This document shows, piece by piece, positions 6,672 through 15,563 of a stretch of 42,341 nucleotides of DNA. A model generated the notes under the pieces. That model was not told where the DNA came from, did no database searches, and saw only the letters and a program-made list of their open reading frames with translations. This DNA comes from Oscillibacter sp. MSJ-31 (GTDB taxonomy: Bacteria > Bacillota > Clostridia > Oscillospirales > Oscillospiraceae). Position 1 is the stretch's first letter; each line of letters opens with the position of its first letter. The position numbers were made by a program, and so were the translations under genes. The stretch is taken from contig NZ_JAHLPT010000019.1 in the NCBI RefSeq assembly GCF_018918025.1, forward strand, positions 1 through 42,341, in the 5' to 3' direction.

Positions 6672-7826
6672 TTATCGAATCTGTGCCATGAAACTGCCCA
6701 TTTTCTCCGCAGCCTTTTGCTGCATCTGCCGAGTGGCGTGGGTGTAGGTGCGGAGGGTGAAGCCCGCGTCGTAGTGCCCGAGCATACTGCTGACCGTTTT
6801 GACGTCCACCCCGTTTTGGAGTGCCAGGGTCGCGAACGTATGACGCAGGTCGTGAAACCTGATATGCTCCAGCCCCGCGTCCTTGAGGATCCGCTTGTGG
6901 AGTGTTACCACCGAGTCGGGGTGATACATTTCTCCTGTTCTGCTGGACGGGAACATCCACGGATTGTCCGGGTGCTTGGCGTGCTCCTGCTTCAGCAGCT
7001 CCACGGCATCCTGCGGGATGGACACCTCGCGGATGGAGTTGCCGGTTTTTGGGCGGCTTAGAATGAGCTGGTGCTCTGTGTCCCAGCTGGCCTGCCTACT
7101 GACGGAGATGGTGCAGCTGGCTTCGTCAAGGTCGCTCCATTGGAGCGCGACCAGCTCGCCCTTTCTCAAGCCGCTGATCAATTCCAGATAGAACATCGGT
7201 AGGGCATTACGCCGCTCGGCGGCGTTCAGATACGCGCTGATGTGGTCTGGGTGAAGGATTTTCATCTCTTGTTTCTCAATTTTGGGGATGATGCAATTCT
7301 CCGTGGGATTGGTGAGAATGAGTTTTTCCTTCACCGCCCGGTCAAGAGCATTGTGCAGCATCATATGGATGCCGCGCACAGTGGAATTGCTCAGTCCGGG
7401 TTTTTCCTTTTTCTGTACCTTTCGCAACCTGCCATTGCTTTGTAAATCGTTGTAGAGCTTTTGCAGGTCACGGGTGGTGAGCTTATTCAGCGGGATATCC
7501 CCGATAGCAGGGATGATATGCTGTTCGATGTTCCGGTGGTAGTAGTTCATGGTGGATGGGCGAATGTGTGGTTTGGCATACAATTCAAACCACGTCCGCA
7601 GCCAAGCGGCAACCGTGTATTCATCGGTGCGGCTGACGTCGATACCCTTGACCGATTCCAGCGCGGCACTCAATTTCGCCTTGCATTCTGCTTGTGTCTT
7701 GCCGAGAACATTTTTAATGATCCGCTTACCTGTCTCGGGATGGTAGCCCGCGGTGTAGCGGCCCTCCCAGCGTCCGTCCTTTCGTTTTCTGATGTTGCCC
7801 TCGCCGTTGGCGCATTTCTTAGCCAT
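6672..7826 (-). CDS. Tyrosine recombinase/integrase (Tn916/phage type)
   Basis: A 384-residue site-specific recombinase. The N-terminal segment (residues 1-60, MAKKCANGEGNIRKRKDGRW) resembles the arm-binding AP2-like domain of Tn916-type integrases. A SAM-like core-binding domain follows (about 65-170), then the catalytic domain. All key residues are present: Arg in SGLRKGE (about 221), HDLRHTFA (His about 325, Arg about 328), LGHYD (His about 351) and the Tyr nucleophile in RTYTHAT (about 361). It is therefore probably active. I chose the ATG at 7826 because AAAGGAG lies 8 nt upstream; an ATG two codons earlier is too close to that site. The gene faces the 3' end of tRNA-Thr, the usual layout of an integrated element. 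Confidence 0.95.
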   Translation of the reverse strand: MAKKCANGEGNIRKRKDGRWEGRYTAGYHPETGKRIIKNVLGKTQAECKAKLSAALESVKGIDVSRTDEYTVAAWLRTWFELYAKPHIRPSTMNYYHRNIEQHIIPAIGDIPLNKLTTRDLQKLYNDLQSNGRLRKVQKKEKPGLSNSTVRGIHMMLHNALDRAVKEKLILTNPTENCIIPKIEKQEMKILHPDHISAYLNAAERRNALPMFYLELISGLRKGELVALQWSDLDEASCTISVSRQASWDTEHQLILSRPKTGNSIREVSIPQDAVELLKQEHAKHPDNPWMFPSSRTGEMYHPDSVVTLHKRILKDAGLEHIRFHDLRHTFATLALQNGVDVKTVSSMLGHYDAGFTLRTYTHATRQMQQKAAEKMGSFMAQIR

Positions 7827-8011
7827 GAGCATCGCTCCTTTCTTTGGTAGCCACAACACATACCACAACTCCTTGAAGAAAGCTATTACTTTTTGGACAT
7901 CTTCTGTGGTTACAGCGGTGCGTTTTTGGAGAGGTCCTATTGTTTTCGGCAGCGCACAATATGCACCAAATTGCGTTGCCCCTTGGCGTTTGCCGGGTTA
8001 ATAAAACCTCA

Positions 8012-8040
8012 TTGTAAATTATCCTAAAATGTGTTATCTT
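8012..8040 (+). promoter_or_regulatory. Promoter of the anion permease gene
   Basis: TTGTAA (8012-8017), a 17-nt spacer and TATCTT (8035-8040) lie 54 nt before the start codon, diverging from the integrase. Confidence 0.55.
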
Positions 8041-8094
8041 CTTCACGGAAATACACACGCGAAATTCTGTATTTTTCACGCAAAGGGGCTTTTT

Positions 8095-9201
8095 ATGAGT
8101 AAGATCAAATCTTGGTGCCGCGCCAATGCCATGCTGGTCATTTCACTACTGGCCGCAGTTGTAACGGCATTTTTTGTCCCGCCTGATAGGGACTACTTAG
8201 GTTATTATGACCTCAAGACGCTTGCTTGCCTGTTTTGTGTGCTGGCAGTGGTGGGTGCTTTGCGGGATCTGCATATCTTTTCCGCTCTTTCCCAGCGGAT
8301 GGTACGCACCTTTTCCACGGTCCGGGGCGTGTGTACGGCGCTGGTAGTCATCACCATGTTCGGGTCTATGCTTCTGACCAATGATACCGCCTTGCTGACC
8401 TTTCTGCCGCTTGGCTGGTTTGTGCTTTCCTCTACCGGTCAGGAAAAGCACGCCGCGCTTCTGTTCATTCTGCAAAACTGCGCCGCCAACCTCTGCGGAA
8501 TGATCACGCCCTTCGGCAATCCGCAGAATCTCTATCTTTTCAGCTATTACGGTCTTTCCACGAAAACGTTCTTTTCGGCAATGCTGCCGCCCTTCATCCT
8601 GTCTACCGTCCTCATTCTCCTGTGCTGCTTGGCGTTTCCAAAGGACCAGCTTTGTGTGCCGGAAGCGCAGGCCGCGGTAGACTCCCGCCAAGCCGCCGTC
8701 TATGGTGGGCTATTCTGTTTAGCCGTTGCCATGGTGCTGCGGCTGATGCCCTATGTCCTTGGCTTGACGGTCATTGTTCTGGCGCTCTGGTTTCTGGACC
8801 GGCACGCATTGAAAACCGTGGACTGGGGACTGCTGGCCACCTTCGCCGCGTTCTTCACCTTTTCCGGCAATCTTGCCCGGATGGAACCTGTTCGGGTGCT
8901 GTTCGCCCGCCTTTTGTCCCACGGGACCATGCTGATCTCCGCGCTCACCTGCCAGATCATCAGTAATGTCCCTGCCGCCATTTTACTCAGCCGCTTCACG
9001 CAGGATGCCCGCGGGCTTCTGGTTGGCGTCAATGTGGGCGGCGCAGGAACGCTGGTGGCTTCTCTGGCAAGCCTTATTACGTTTCGGGAATATACGCGCC
9101 GCGTTCCCAATGGCGGGAAGCGCTTTCTTTTCCTTTTTTCTGGGATCAGCTTTGCATTCCTGGCAATTCTTCTGGCTGCCATGTCCGTTGTGATGGGATA
9201 A
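8095..9201 (+). CDS. SLC13/ArsB-like anion permease
   Basis: A 368-residue integral membrane protein with about ten hydrophobic segments. The motif NDTALLTFLPL in the first half and the loop TPFGNPQNLYLF are landmarks of the ion-transporter superfamily that contains ArsB, NhaD and SLC13 permeases; the exact substrate is not readable. ATG 8095 has AAAGGGG 6 nt upstream. It is the only cargo-like gene between the integrase and chromosomal brnQ, and both genes look lower in GC by eye than the flanking polA and phn regions. No arsR or arsC gene accompanies it, so an arsenite role is not supported. Confidence 0.75.
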   Translation: MSKIKSWCRANAMLVISLLAAVVTAFFVPPDRDYLGYYDLKTLACLFCVLAVVGALRDLHIFSALSQRMVRTFSTVRGVCTALVVITMFGSMLLTNDTALLTFLPLGWFVLSSTGQEKHAALLFILQNCAANLCGMITPFGNPQNLYLFSYYGLSTKTFFSAMLPPFILSTVLILLCCLAFPKDQLCVPEAQAAVDSRQAAVYGGLFCLAVAMVLRLMPYVLGLTVIVLALWFLDRHALKTVDWGLLATFAAFFTFSGNLARMEPVRVLFARLLSHGTMLISALTCQIISNVPAAILLSRFTQDARGLLVGVNVGGAGTLVASLASLITFREYTRRVPNGGKRFLFLFSGISFAFLAILLAAMSVVMG

Positions 9202-9551
9202 GCCGTTTCCAACAGAATTGCGTTTTGTTCTGGAATTTTCAGAGGTGATAGTTACCGCGGAATGCTTTATGGCTTATCACTGTCGCAATACATATCTATA
9301 CTCGGGGTCGTAGTTGGGTCGGTCATTGTTTCGGCAAGCAGGAGATATACAAATTCTGCCGATTATAACTGACGAACACATAAGGGACAGGCTCGTGCCT
9401 GTCCCTTGGTGTATATCTTATTCCGACTCCATTATGCAAAAGCTGCCTTAAACAAATTTTTTGCATAAAAATTTTCGCGTGCGGTATTCTGAGCATTTCC
9501 GTTATTCATCAGAAGGATGCGGACGGCAGTTTATGAAAGAGCTGCGGACGC
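9202..9551. other. Spacer without a visible gene; one perfect hairpin
   Basis: No gene is seen. A perfect 11-bp stem AAGGGACAGGC/GCCTGTCCCTT with loop TCGT (9382-9407) lies between the permease stop and the brnQ stop and could end transcription from either side, although neither strand has a T run. No copy of the tRNA-Thr 3' end was found here, so the right end of the integrated element is undefined. Confidence 0.5.
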
Positions 9552-10898
9552 TTACTTTCGGCTCGCGCGGATCGCCATGCCGGCCGCAAAGCCGATGACC
9601 GCGGGCAGCAGCCAGCCAAGGTTTTTGTCGAACAGGGGAAGATGCGCGGCGGCGAAGGCAATGGGCGCGTCCAGATGGAGCGCGGCCTGCACCGGCGCGG
9701 GCAGCGCTTTCATGCAGTCGAAAATGGCGGCGGCCCACGTGCCGGTCATGGTCGTGATGTAAACGGTGCGGTCATGCGCGAAGAATTTGCCGAGGAAGGC
9801 GAGAAGAATGAGCGCGATCGCCGGGGGATAGATGAGCATGAGCATGGGAATGGAGTATTCAATGATGGCGCTCAGCCCGATGTTCGACACGGCAAAGGAA
9901 AACACCGTGAAGAGGATCGCCCAGCTGCGGTAGGAGATCTTCCCGTTCGTCATCTTGGAAAAGGTCTCCGCGCAGGCGGTGACCAGACCGATGGAGGTCT
10001 TGAGACAGGCAAAGGTGATGGTGAAGGCAAGAATAAACAGTCCCACGCCGCCGAGGTAATGTCCGGCGATCTGCGTGAGGGCGATGCCGCCGTTTTCAGA
10101 CAGCTCGAAGAGCCCTCTCGACTGCGCGCCGACCACGATGGACACCACATAGATCAGCGCCATCAGCGCGCCGGTGAGCAGACCGGAGGAGAGCACGTCC
10201 TCGGCAATGGCGTCGTCATTGTCCACGCCCATGCGGCGGATGACGTCGATGACCACGATGCCGAAGGCGAGACCGGCAATGGCGTCCATCGTGCCGTAGC
10301 CCTCAATGAGCGCGGGGAAGAACGCGTCGCTCCGATAGGCCTCCACTGGCTCGACCGCGGAGATCGCCGCGCCGGGCGCGAGCAGCGCCGCGAGCATCAG
10401 CACGGCAAAGAAGAACAGGAAGAGCGGATTGATGATCTTGCCGATCCAGACGGTGATCTTACCGGGACGCAGAGAGAAGAAGAGCACGAAGGCGAAGAAC
10501 ACCGCCGAAAAGAGGAGCAGATACAGCCGCTCCGGCGAATCCGCGCCCAGCAGGGGCGTGATACCGGTCGTGAAGGAAACGGTGGCGCATCTCGGGATGG
10601 CGAAGAGCGGGCCGATGGTCAGGTAGAGCAGGCAGGTGAAGAAAATGCCGTAGCCCTTGCCGACCTTGCCGGAGAGCGTCTGAAGTCCGTCGGAGTGCGT
10701 GACGCCGATGGCGGCGACGCCGAGGATGGGGATGCCGACCGCCGTGATGATAAAGCCGATGATCGCGGGCAAGGCATTCTGCCCCGCCATTTGGCCGAGA
10801 TGGACGGGGAAGATCAGGTTTCCGGCCCCGAAGAACATTCCGAACAGTGTTCCGGCAACAAGAATTTTCTGCCGGAGCGTTAATTTTTTGGTCGTCAT
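9552..10898 (-). CDS. brnQ: Branched-chain amino acid:cation symporter BrnQ
   Basis: A 448-residue member of the LIVCS family, importing leucine, isoleucine and valine with Na+ or H+. Twelve hydrophobic segments are visible, and the N-terminus contains the family hallmark FGMFFGAGNLIFPVHLG, followed by TIGPLFAIPRCATVSFTTGI, which is also diagnostic. ATG 10898 has AAAGGAG about 10 nt upstream. The gene is divergent from a LysR-type regulator across a 119-bp gap, which suggests that regulator controls it. Confidence 0.95.
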   Translation of the reverse strand: MTTKKLTLRQKILVAGTLFGMFFGAGNLIFPVHLGQMAGQNALPAIIGFIITAVGIPILGVAAIGVTHSDGLQTLSGKVGKGYGIFFTCLLYLTIGPLFAIPRCATVSFTTGITPLLGADSPERLYLLLFSAVFFAFVLFFSLRPGKITVWIGKIINPLFLFFFAVLMLAALLAPGAAISAVEPVEAYRSDAFFPALIEGYGTMDAIAGLAFGIVVIDVIRRMGVDNDDAIAEDVLSSGLLTGALMALIYVVSIVVGAQSRGLFELSENGGIALTQIAGHYLGGVGLFILAFTITFACLKTSIGLVTACAETFSKMTNGKISYRSWAILFTVFSFAVSNIGLSAIIEYSIPMLMLIYPPAIALILLAFLGKFFAHDRTVYITTMTGTWAAAIFDCMKALPAPVQAALHLDAPIAFAAAHLPLFDKNLGWLLPAVIGFAAGMAIRASRK

Positions 10899-10940
10899 GG
10901 AAAATCAACTCCTTTGTGCCGAGAATCTTACACCCTGCAC

Positions 10941-10968
10941 TTGAAAAAGAGAAACGACCGGTTATAAT
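10941..10968 (+). promoter_or_regulatory. Promoter of the LysR gene and likely LysR operator
   Basis: TTGAAA (10941-10946), a 16-nt spacer and TATAAT (10963-10968). The -10 box overlaps the near-palindrome TATAATAGTTATATTA (10963-10978), which could be a T-N11-A type LysR operator serving both divergent genes. Confidence 0.65.
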
Positions 10969-11017
10969 AGTTATATTACAAATTGAAATACCCTGATGGA
11001 CAGGAGGCGGCAGACCT

Positions 11018-11896
11018 GTGGACAGCAAGAAGCTTGAAATATTGATGACGGCAGTCAACCTCGGCAGCTTTTCCAAAGCGTCTGAGGTGGTGGGCTACAC
11101 CCAGTCGGGACTGACGCACCTGATCAACGGGCTGGAGCGCGAGATCGGCATGACGCTCATCCGGCGCGACCACAGCGGCATCGCGCTGACCGAGGACGGA
11201 GAAGCGCTGCTGCCCGCCATACGGGAATATCTCAGCGCGACGGCAAGGCTGGAGAATCAGATCGAGGCCATCGCGAAAAAGCGGACGGCGACGATCCGCA
11301 TTGCCGCGTATGCGAGCCTTGCCATGCACTGGATGCCGGAAATTCTGTACCGCTTCCGCCGCGTGTGTCCGGAGACCGACGTGGATCTTCGCATGGTGGA
11401 CCATGAGCTTGAGCCGTTCGAGCTGCTGGAGGCGGGGCGCACCGACGTCATCTTTGCCGCACGGCAGAGCCGCGTCAACTGCGATTGGACGCCGCTGTAT
11501 TACGACGCGATGTATGCCATCCTGCCGGAGGATTATCCGGTCGGCGGGAGAGAGAGCTTTCCCATCGAGGAATTCGACGGGAAGGAGTTCCTGATGCCCT
11601 ACGGGCGGTTCGACATTGATGTGAATGCCGCGCTCAGCCCGAAAAAGGTGAGGCCGAAGGTCCGCCCCTGCCATGTGGACGATGAAACGGTGATCCGCAT
11701 GGTCAGTAAGGGGCTCGGCATCACCATGATGACGGAGATCATGATGCGGGGGAGAACGCAGGGTGTGCGGACGCTGCCGGTCAGCCCGAAGGCGGGACGC
11801 GAGCTGGGGATGGGAATGCACCTGAGCCGGAATACGCCGGAGGAGATATTGCGCCTGCGCGCGTGTGTGCTCGACTTTACCGGCGGCTTATCGTAG
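11018..11896 (+). CDS. LysR-family transcriptional regulator
   Basis: A 292-residue LysR-type regulator. The winged helix-turn-helix occupies residues 1-62 (LEILMTAVNLGSFSKASEVVGYTQSG pattern), then a linker helix and a periplasmic-binding-like effector domain (about 90-285). The start is GTG 11018, 10 nt after AGGAGG (11002-11007); no nearer ATG fits. It is transcribed divergently from brnQ with overlapping control sequences, so a role in branched-chain amino acid uptake is a reasonable inference. The inducer cannot be predicted. Confidence 0.93.
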   Translation: MDSKKLEILMTAVNLGSFSKASEVVGYTQSGLTHLINGLEREIGMTLIRRDHSGIALTEDGEALLPAIREYLSATARLENQIEAIAKKRTATIRIAAYASLAMHWMPEILYRFRRVCPETDVDLRMVDHELEPFELLEAGRTDVIFAARQSRVNCDWTPLYYDAMYAILPEDYPVGGRESFPIEEFDGKEFLMPYGRFDIDVNAALSPKKVRPKVRPCHVDDETVIRMVSKGLGITMMTEIMMRGRTQGVRTLPVSPKAGRELGMGMHLSRNTPEEILRLRACVLDFTGGLS

Positions 11897-11987
11897 ATTT
11901 TACAGAAAAGATATAGAAATCCATTCCTTTCAATGATATAACAGGAAAACATACCAAACAGAAAGAAGAAACGAAGGAGAAATCTAC

Positions 11988-12791
11988 ATGGGCGCTTCGA
12001 TCAATTTCAACGAGAAAAAGGGCTTCATCTGCGATATGGATGGCGTCATCTACCACGGCAACCGCATCCTGCCGGGCGTGGCGGAGTTCATCCAATGGCT
12101 GCACGAGGAGGACAAGGAATATCTCTTTCTCACGAACAACAGCGGCTACACGCCGCGCGAGCTGAACCAGAAGCTCGCGCGCATGGGCCTCGATGTGCCG
12201 GAGGAGCACTTTTATACGAGCGCACTCGCCACGGCGGCCTTCCTGCGGGAGCAGGCACCCGGCTGCTCGGTGTTTGCCATCGGCGAGGCGGGACTGCTCA
12301 ACGCCCTCTACGACGCGGGCATCACGATGAACGATGTGAACCCCGATTATGTGGTCGTGGGCGAGGGGCGCAGCTATTCGCTCGACACGCTCACAAAGGC
12401 GACGAACCTTGTGATGCAGGGCGCGAAGCTCATCGGCGCGAACTCCGATGTGTCCGGCCCCATCGAAAACGGCATCGCGCCCGCCTGCCGCGCACTCATC
12501 GCGCCCATCGAGATGGCGACGGGCAAGCAGGCGTATTTCTGCGGCAAGCCGAATCCACTGATGATGCGAACGGGACTGAAAATGCTGAACTGCCACTCCG
12601 CCGAGGCGGTGATGGTCGGCGACCGCATGGATACCGACGTTATTTCCGGCATGGAAAGCGGTATGTCCACGGTGCTGGTGCTCTCCGGCGTCTCGACGCG
12701 CGAGACGCTCCGCACCTACGCCTACCGTCCGAGCATCGTGCTCGACGGCGTGGGCGACATCGCAGCCATGGCCCGCGCGGAGAAGAAATGA
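11988..12791 (+). CDS. HAD-IIA family phosphatase (NagD-like)
   Basis: A 267-residue haloacid-dehalogenase phosphatase of subclass IIA. The nucleophile motif CDMDGVIYHG (Asp16, Asp18) and motif II FLTNNSGYTPREL are intact, as are the CGKPNP lysine loop and the VGDRMDTDV metal site. The C2-type cap lies between. Family members dephosphorylate small phosphates (nucleotides, sugar phosphates, phosphoglycolate). It is the first gene of a run leading into PAP2, RpiR and a Phn-type importer, and its stop overlaps the next start (ATGA). A paralogue lies at 35691-36497. Confidence 0.9.
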   Translation: MGASINFNEKKGFICDMDGVIYHGNRILPGVAEFIQWLHEEDKEYLFLTNNSGYTPRELNQKLARMGLDVPEEHFYTSALATAAFLREQAPGCSVFAIGEAGLLNALYDAGITMNDVNPDYVVVGEGRSYSLDTLTKATNLVMQGAKLIGANSDVSGPIENGIAPACRALIAPIEMATGKQAYFCGKPNPLMMRTGLKMLNCHSAEAVMVGDRMDTDVISGMESGMSTVLVLSGVSTRETLRTYAYRPSIVLDGVGDIAAMARAEKK

Positions 12792-13474
12792 AAGCGCGAG
12801 CCCCACAGACGGTCATAAGGCCGGACTACCGGCAGTTTCGCCTGCGTAAGCTCAACACGCCGGAATTTTCGCACATCAAGCTGCTGCTCTTTTGGCCGGT
12901 TTTCGGGCTGGCGTTTCTGGCGCTGGAGCGCTTCCGCCCCCATGCGGCCTATCATGTGATGCACTGCGCTCTGGACGATGCGATCCCGTTCAGCGAATGG
13001 GCGCTGATCCCGTATCTTCTCTGGTTCGTCTATCTGATCGGCGCGCTGGCGTATACCTTTTTTCAGGATGTGCCCGCCTTCCGGCGGATGATGCGGTTCG
13101 TCATCGTCACCTATACGGCCGCGACCGTCGTTTATTTCATCTACCCGACGCAGCAGCTGCTGCGGCCCGAGGCGTTTGCACATGACAATGCGCTCACGCG
13201 GGCGGTCGCGTGGTTTTATACCTTTGACACAAACACGAACGTCTGCCCGTCGCTCCACGTCATTGGCTCCGCCGCGGCGCTGTTCGCGCTGTGGGACAGC
13301 CCGCGGCTCCGGAAACGGGCGTGGTGGCAGGCGGCGTCCGTGCTTCTGGCGCTGTGCATCAGCCTTTCCACGGTTTTCATGAAGCGGCACTCGATCCTCG
13401 ATGTGCTGTGCGCGCTTCCGGTGTGCGCGCTGGGATGGTGGCTGTGCTACGGACGGCCGGGGCGGCACGGCTGA
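12788..13474 (+). CDS. PAP2-family membrane phosphatase
   Basis: A 228-residue membrane protein with about five or six hydrophobic segments and the phosphatidic-acid-phosphatase signature: CPSLHVIGS (motif 2) and STVFMKRHSILDVL (motif 3 with the catalytic His and Asp). Such enzymes remove phosphate from lipid or polyprenyl phosphates on the outer membrane face; inositolphosphotransferase relatives also exist. The start ATG 12788 overlaps the upstream HAD stop, indicating coupling. The reading frame is also open far upstream inside the HAD gene, which I reject because that part is a shadow. Confidence 0.87.
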   Translation: MKARAPQTVIRPDYRQFRLRKLNTPEFSHIKLLLFWPVFGLAFLALERFRPHAAYHVMHCALDDAIPFSEWALIPYLLWFVYLIGALAYTFFQDVPAFRRMMRFVIVTYTAATVVYFIYPTQQLLRPEAFAHDNALTRAVAWFYTFDTNTNVCPSLHVIGSAAALFALWDSPRLRKRAWWQAASVLLALCISLSTVFMKRHSILDVLCALPVCALGWWLCYGRPGRHG

Positions 13475-13498
13475 GATCACAGGAGAGGGGGACCCGTC

Positions 13499-14245
13499 AT
13501 GGGAGACAATTATTTTTTGCTGACGAATCTGCTCTCGGAGGATGAGCGCAAGGTGATCACCGGTATTGCCGCGCACATCGAACGGGGCGAGAAGCGCGTG
13601 GGCATCCAGCAGATCGCAAATGAAAACTTCCTGTCCACGACCAGCATCGTCAAAATGTGCAAGCGGCTGGGCTTTGACGGCTACAGCGAGCTCTATTACC
13701 ACCTCAGCCGCCAGCTTGCCTCTTCGGGGGACCGAAAGGCGGAAAACCTCAAGAGCCTGATCGACAATTACGACGATGCGCTGGTCGAGCGCTTCTGCGC
13801 GCTGCTCCGGGAGCGCCGCGGCGGAAAGATGTTCACGACCGGCGAGGGCTTTTCCAACATTGTGGGGACCTATATCACGCAGCGCCTGTCGATCTGCGGC
13901 TTTATGGCGTTCAACAATGTGCATTTTTACGATTATATGCTCTTTCAGGAGGCGCACCGCGGCGCGGTGAATGACGAGGCGGCGGTCATGTTCGCCGTCA
14001 GCCAGAGCGGCGAGACGGAGCCGGTCCTCAACGATGTGCGCCACGCAAAGCAGCACGGACATAAGATCGTGACCTTTACCCGACGGGGCGATTCTACTCT
14101 GGCACAGCTCTCTGACCTTGTATTCGTGCTCGACGGGACAAAGCAGACGCTCGCCGGCAGCCTGCCGAATCCCTTCTTCGGGCACGTCATTCTGGTGTTC
14201 GAGGATCTGATGGCGCGCTATTTTGAGCGGAAGGAGAGCGTCTAA
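13499..14245 (+). CDS. RpiR-family transcriptional regulator (HTH + SIS)
   Basis: A 248-residue regulator with an N-terminal HTH_6 domain (about residues 1-75; QQIANENFLSTTSIVKMCKRLGFDGYSEL) and a C-terminal SIS sugar-phosphate isomerase-like domain (about 95-240; FAVSQSGETEPVLNDVRHAKQHG). RpiR proteins sense phosphorylated sugars or similar phosphate compounds. ATG 13499 follows AGGAGAGGGGG. Its place between two phosphatase genes and a PhnDCE-type importer makes it the likely regulator of the importer; the hairpin at 14315-14335 before the next gene is a candidate operator. Confidence 0.92.
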   Translation: MGDNYFLLTNLLSEDERKVITGIAAHIERGEKRVGIQQIANENFLSTTSIVKMCKRLGFDGYSELYYHLSRQLASSGDRKAENLKSLIDNYDDALVERFCALLRERRGGKMFTTGEGFSNIVGTYITQRLSICGFMAFNNVHFYDYMLFQEAHRGAVNDEAAVMFAVSQSGETEPVLNDVRHAKQHGHKIVTFTRRGDSTLAQLSDLVFVLDGTKQTLAGSLPNPFFGHVILVFEDLMARYFERKESV

Positions 14246-14314
14246 TCGGTACTTTTTTTACTCAACCGGAAAAATTTTCCCTCCGCGGCTGTGCTATACT
14301 CAAAATGCGGTGCG

Positions 14315-14335
14315 GCGGAAAACGCCGTTTTCCGC
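14315..14335. promoter_or_regulatory. Inverted repeat upstream of the Phn-type operon
   Basis: A perfect 9-bp stem GCGGAAAAC/GTTTTCCGC with a 3-nt spacer lies 15 nt after a TATACT -10 candidate (14295-14300). It could be an operator for the adjacent RpiR protein or a 5' mRNA hairpin. Confidence 0.5.
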
Positions 14336-14400
14336 GATCATCGGCTCCGACGGGGTATCCGGCGGAGAAACGCAAACGATACATTATGGAGGAAAACACA

Positions 14401-15465
14401 ATGAAAAGAAGTCTTGCACTTTTGCTCACGCTGGTCATGAGCCTCGGCCTGCTGGCCGGCTGCGGCAGCAAGGACACCACCGCTGACGAACCCCAGCAGG
14501 ACGGCGAGAGCGGCGCAAAGCAGATCGAAACGCTGAAGGTGGCGTTCGTTCCGTCCCGCGAGCCGCAGGAGATCATCACCGCGACCGAGCCCCTCAAGCA
14601 GCTGCTCAAGGACGAGCTTGCCAAGGAGGGCTATGAGGTCGGCGAGGTCGAGATCACCGTCGGCACCACCTACGAAGCCGTCGGCGAGGGTCTTGAGGCC
14701 GGTACCATCGACGTCGGTCTGATCCCGGGCGGCACCTATGTTCTCTATGACGACGGCGCCGAGGTCATCCTGACCGCGACCCGCAACGGTCTGAGCAAGG
14801 ATTCCGACAACGCCAAGGACTGGAACGACGGTCAGCCCACCGAGGCGTCCGAGAAGCAGGCGGTCTCCTACCGCGCGCTCATCATCGCCGGTCCCTCCGA
14901 CAAGGGTCAGGAGCTGGCCGCCAAGGTCAACGGCGGCGAGGAGCTGACCTGGGAGAACCTTGACAGCGCCAACTGGAGCATCATGGGAACCTCCTCTCCC
15001 GCGGGCTATATCTATCCCGCCCTGTGGCTGCAGGATCACTACGGCAAGGGCATCTCTGACCTGAGCAGCGCCGTGCAGTCCGATTCCTACGCCAGCGCCT
15101 TCGCGCGTCTTGCCTCCGGTCAGGTCGACGTGCTCGTGACCTATGCCGACGCCCGCCGCGATTATGCCGAGCGCTGGAACACCGAGTTCAACCGCGAGGC
15201 CTCCATCTGGGAGGAGACCAACGTCATCGGCGTCACCGCCCCCATCTACAACGACACCATCTCCGTGAGCAAGAACTCCGAGATCATGGACGACGCGCTG
15301 ATCGCCGCCCTGCAGAACGCCTTCATCAACATCGGCAACACCGACGAGGGCAAGCAGGTCATCGCCATCTACAGCCACAACGGCTATCAGAAGGCGCAGT
15401 CCTCCGACTATGACAACGAGCGCGCCGCGCAGAAGCTCATTCAGGAGCTGACCGCCGCGAACTAA
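14401..15465 (+). CDS. phnD: PhnD-type ABC transporter substrate-binding lipoprotein
   Basis: A 354-residue extracytoplasmic solute-binding lipoprotein. The signal peptide ends in lipobox LAGC with Cys21 as lipid anchor. The mature part has PhnD-family traits: LKVAFVPSREPQEI at the start, LEAGTIDVGLIPGGTYV and GQVDVLVTYADARRDY. Family members bind phosphonates, phosphate esters or phosphite; the ligand here is not readable. ATG 14401 has GGAGG 8 nt upstream. It heads the D-C-E-E transporter genes and is separated from phnC by a large hairpin that may raise expression of the binding protein relative to the membrane parts. Confidence 0.92.
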   Translation: MKRSLALLLTLVMSLGLLAGCGSKDTTADEPQQDGESGAKQIETLKVAFVPSREPQEIITATEPLKQLLKDELAKEGYEVGEVEITVGTTYEAVGEGLEAGTIDVGLIPGGTYVLYDDGAEVILTATRNGLSKDSDNAKDWNDGQPTEASEKQAVSYRALIIAGPSDKGQELAAKVNGGEELTWENLDSANWSIMGTSSPAGYIYPALWLQDHYGKGISDLSSAVQSDSYASAFARLASGQVDVLVTYADARRDYAERWNTEFNREASIWEETNVIGVTAPIYNDTISVSKNSEIMDDALIAALQNAFINIGNTDEGKQVIAIYSHNGYQKAQSSDYDNERAAQKLIQELTAAN

Positions 15466-15479
15466 GCCAGAACTTTCCC

Positions 15480-15538
15480 AAACGCGGGGAGGATACGCAC
15501 AGGCAAGAACCTTCCGCTGTGCCGTCCTCCCCGCGTTT
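15480..15538 (+). terminator. Large stem-loop between phnD and phnC (attenuating or stabilising)
   Basis: A 14-bp perfect stem AAACGCGGGGAGGA (15480-15493) / TCCTCCCCGCGTTT (15525-15538) with an inner CACAG/CTGTG stem. Only TTT follows, so partial termination or protection of the phnD mRNA 3' end is more likely than full stop, since phnC has no clear promoter of its own. Confidence 0.7.
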
Positions 15539-15563
15539 CATATCAGGAAGAAGAGGAGACCGT

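Noticed and set aside
8095-9201. Arsenite efflux operon
   Set aside because: The permease has the broad superfamily motifs only, and no arsR, arsC or arsA gene is adjacent.
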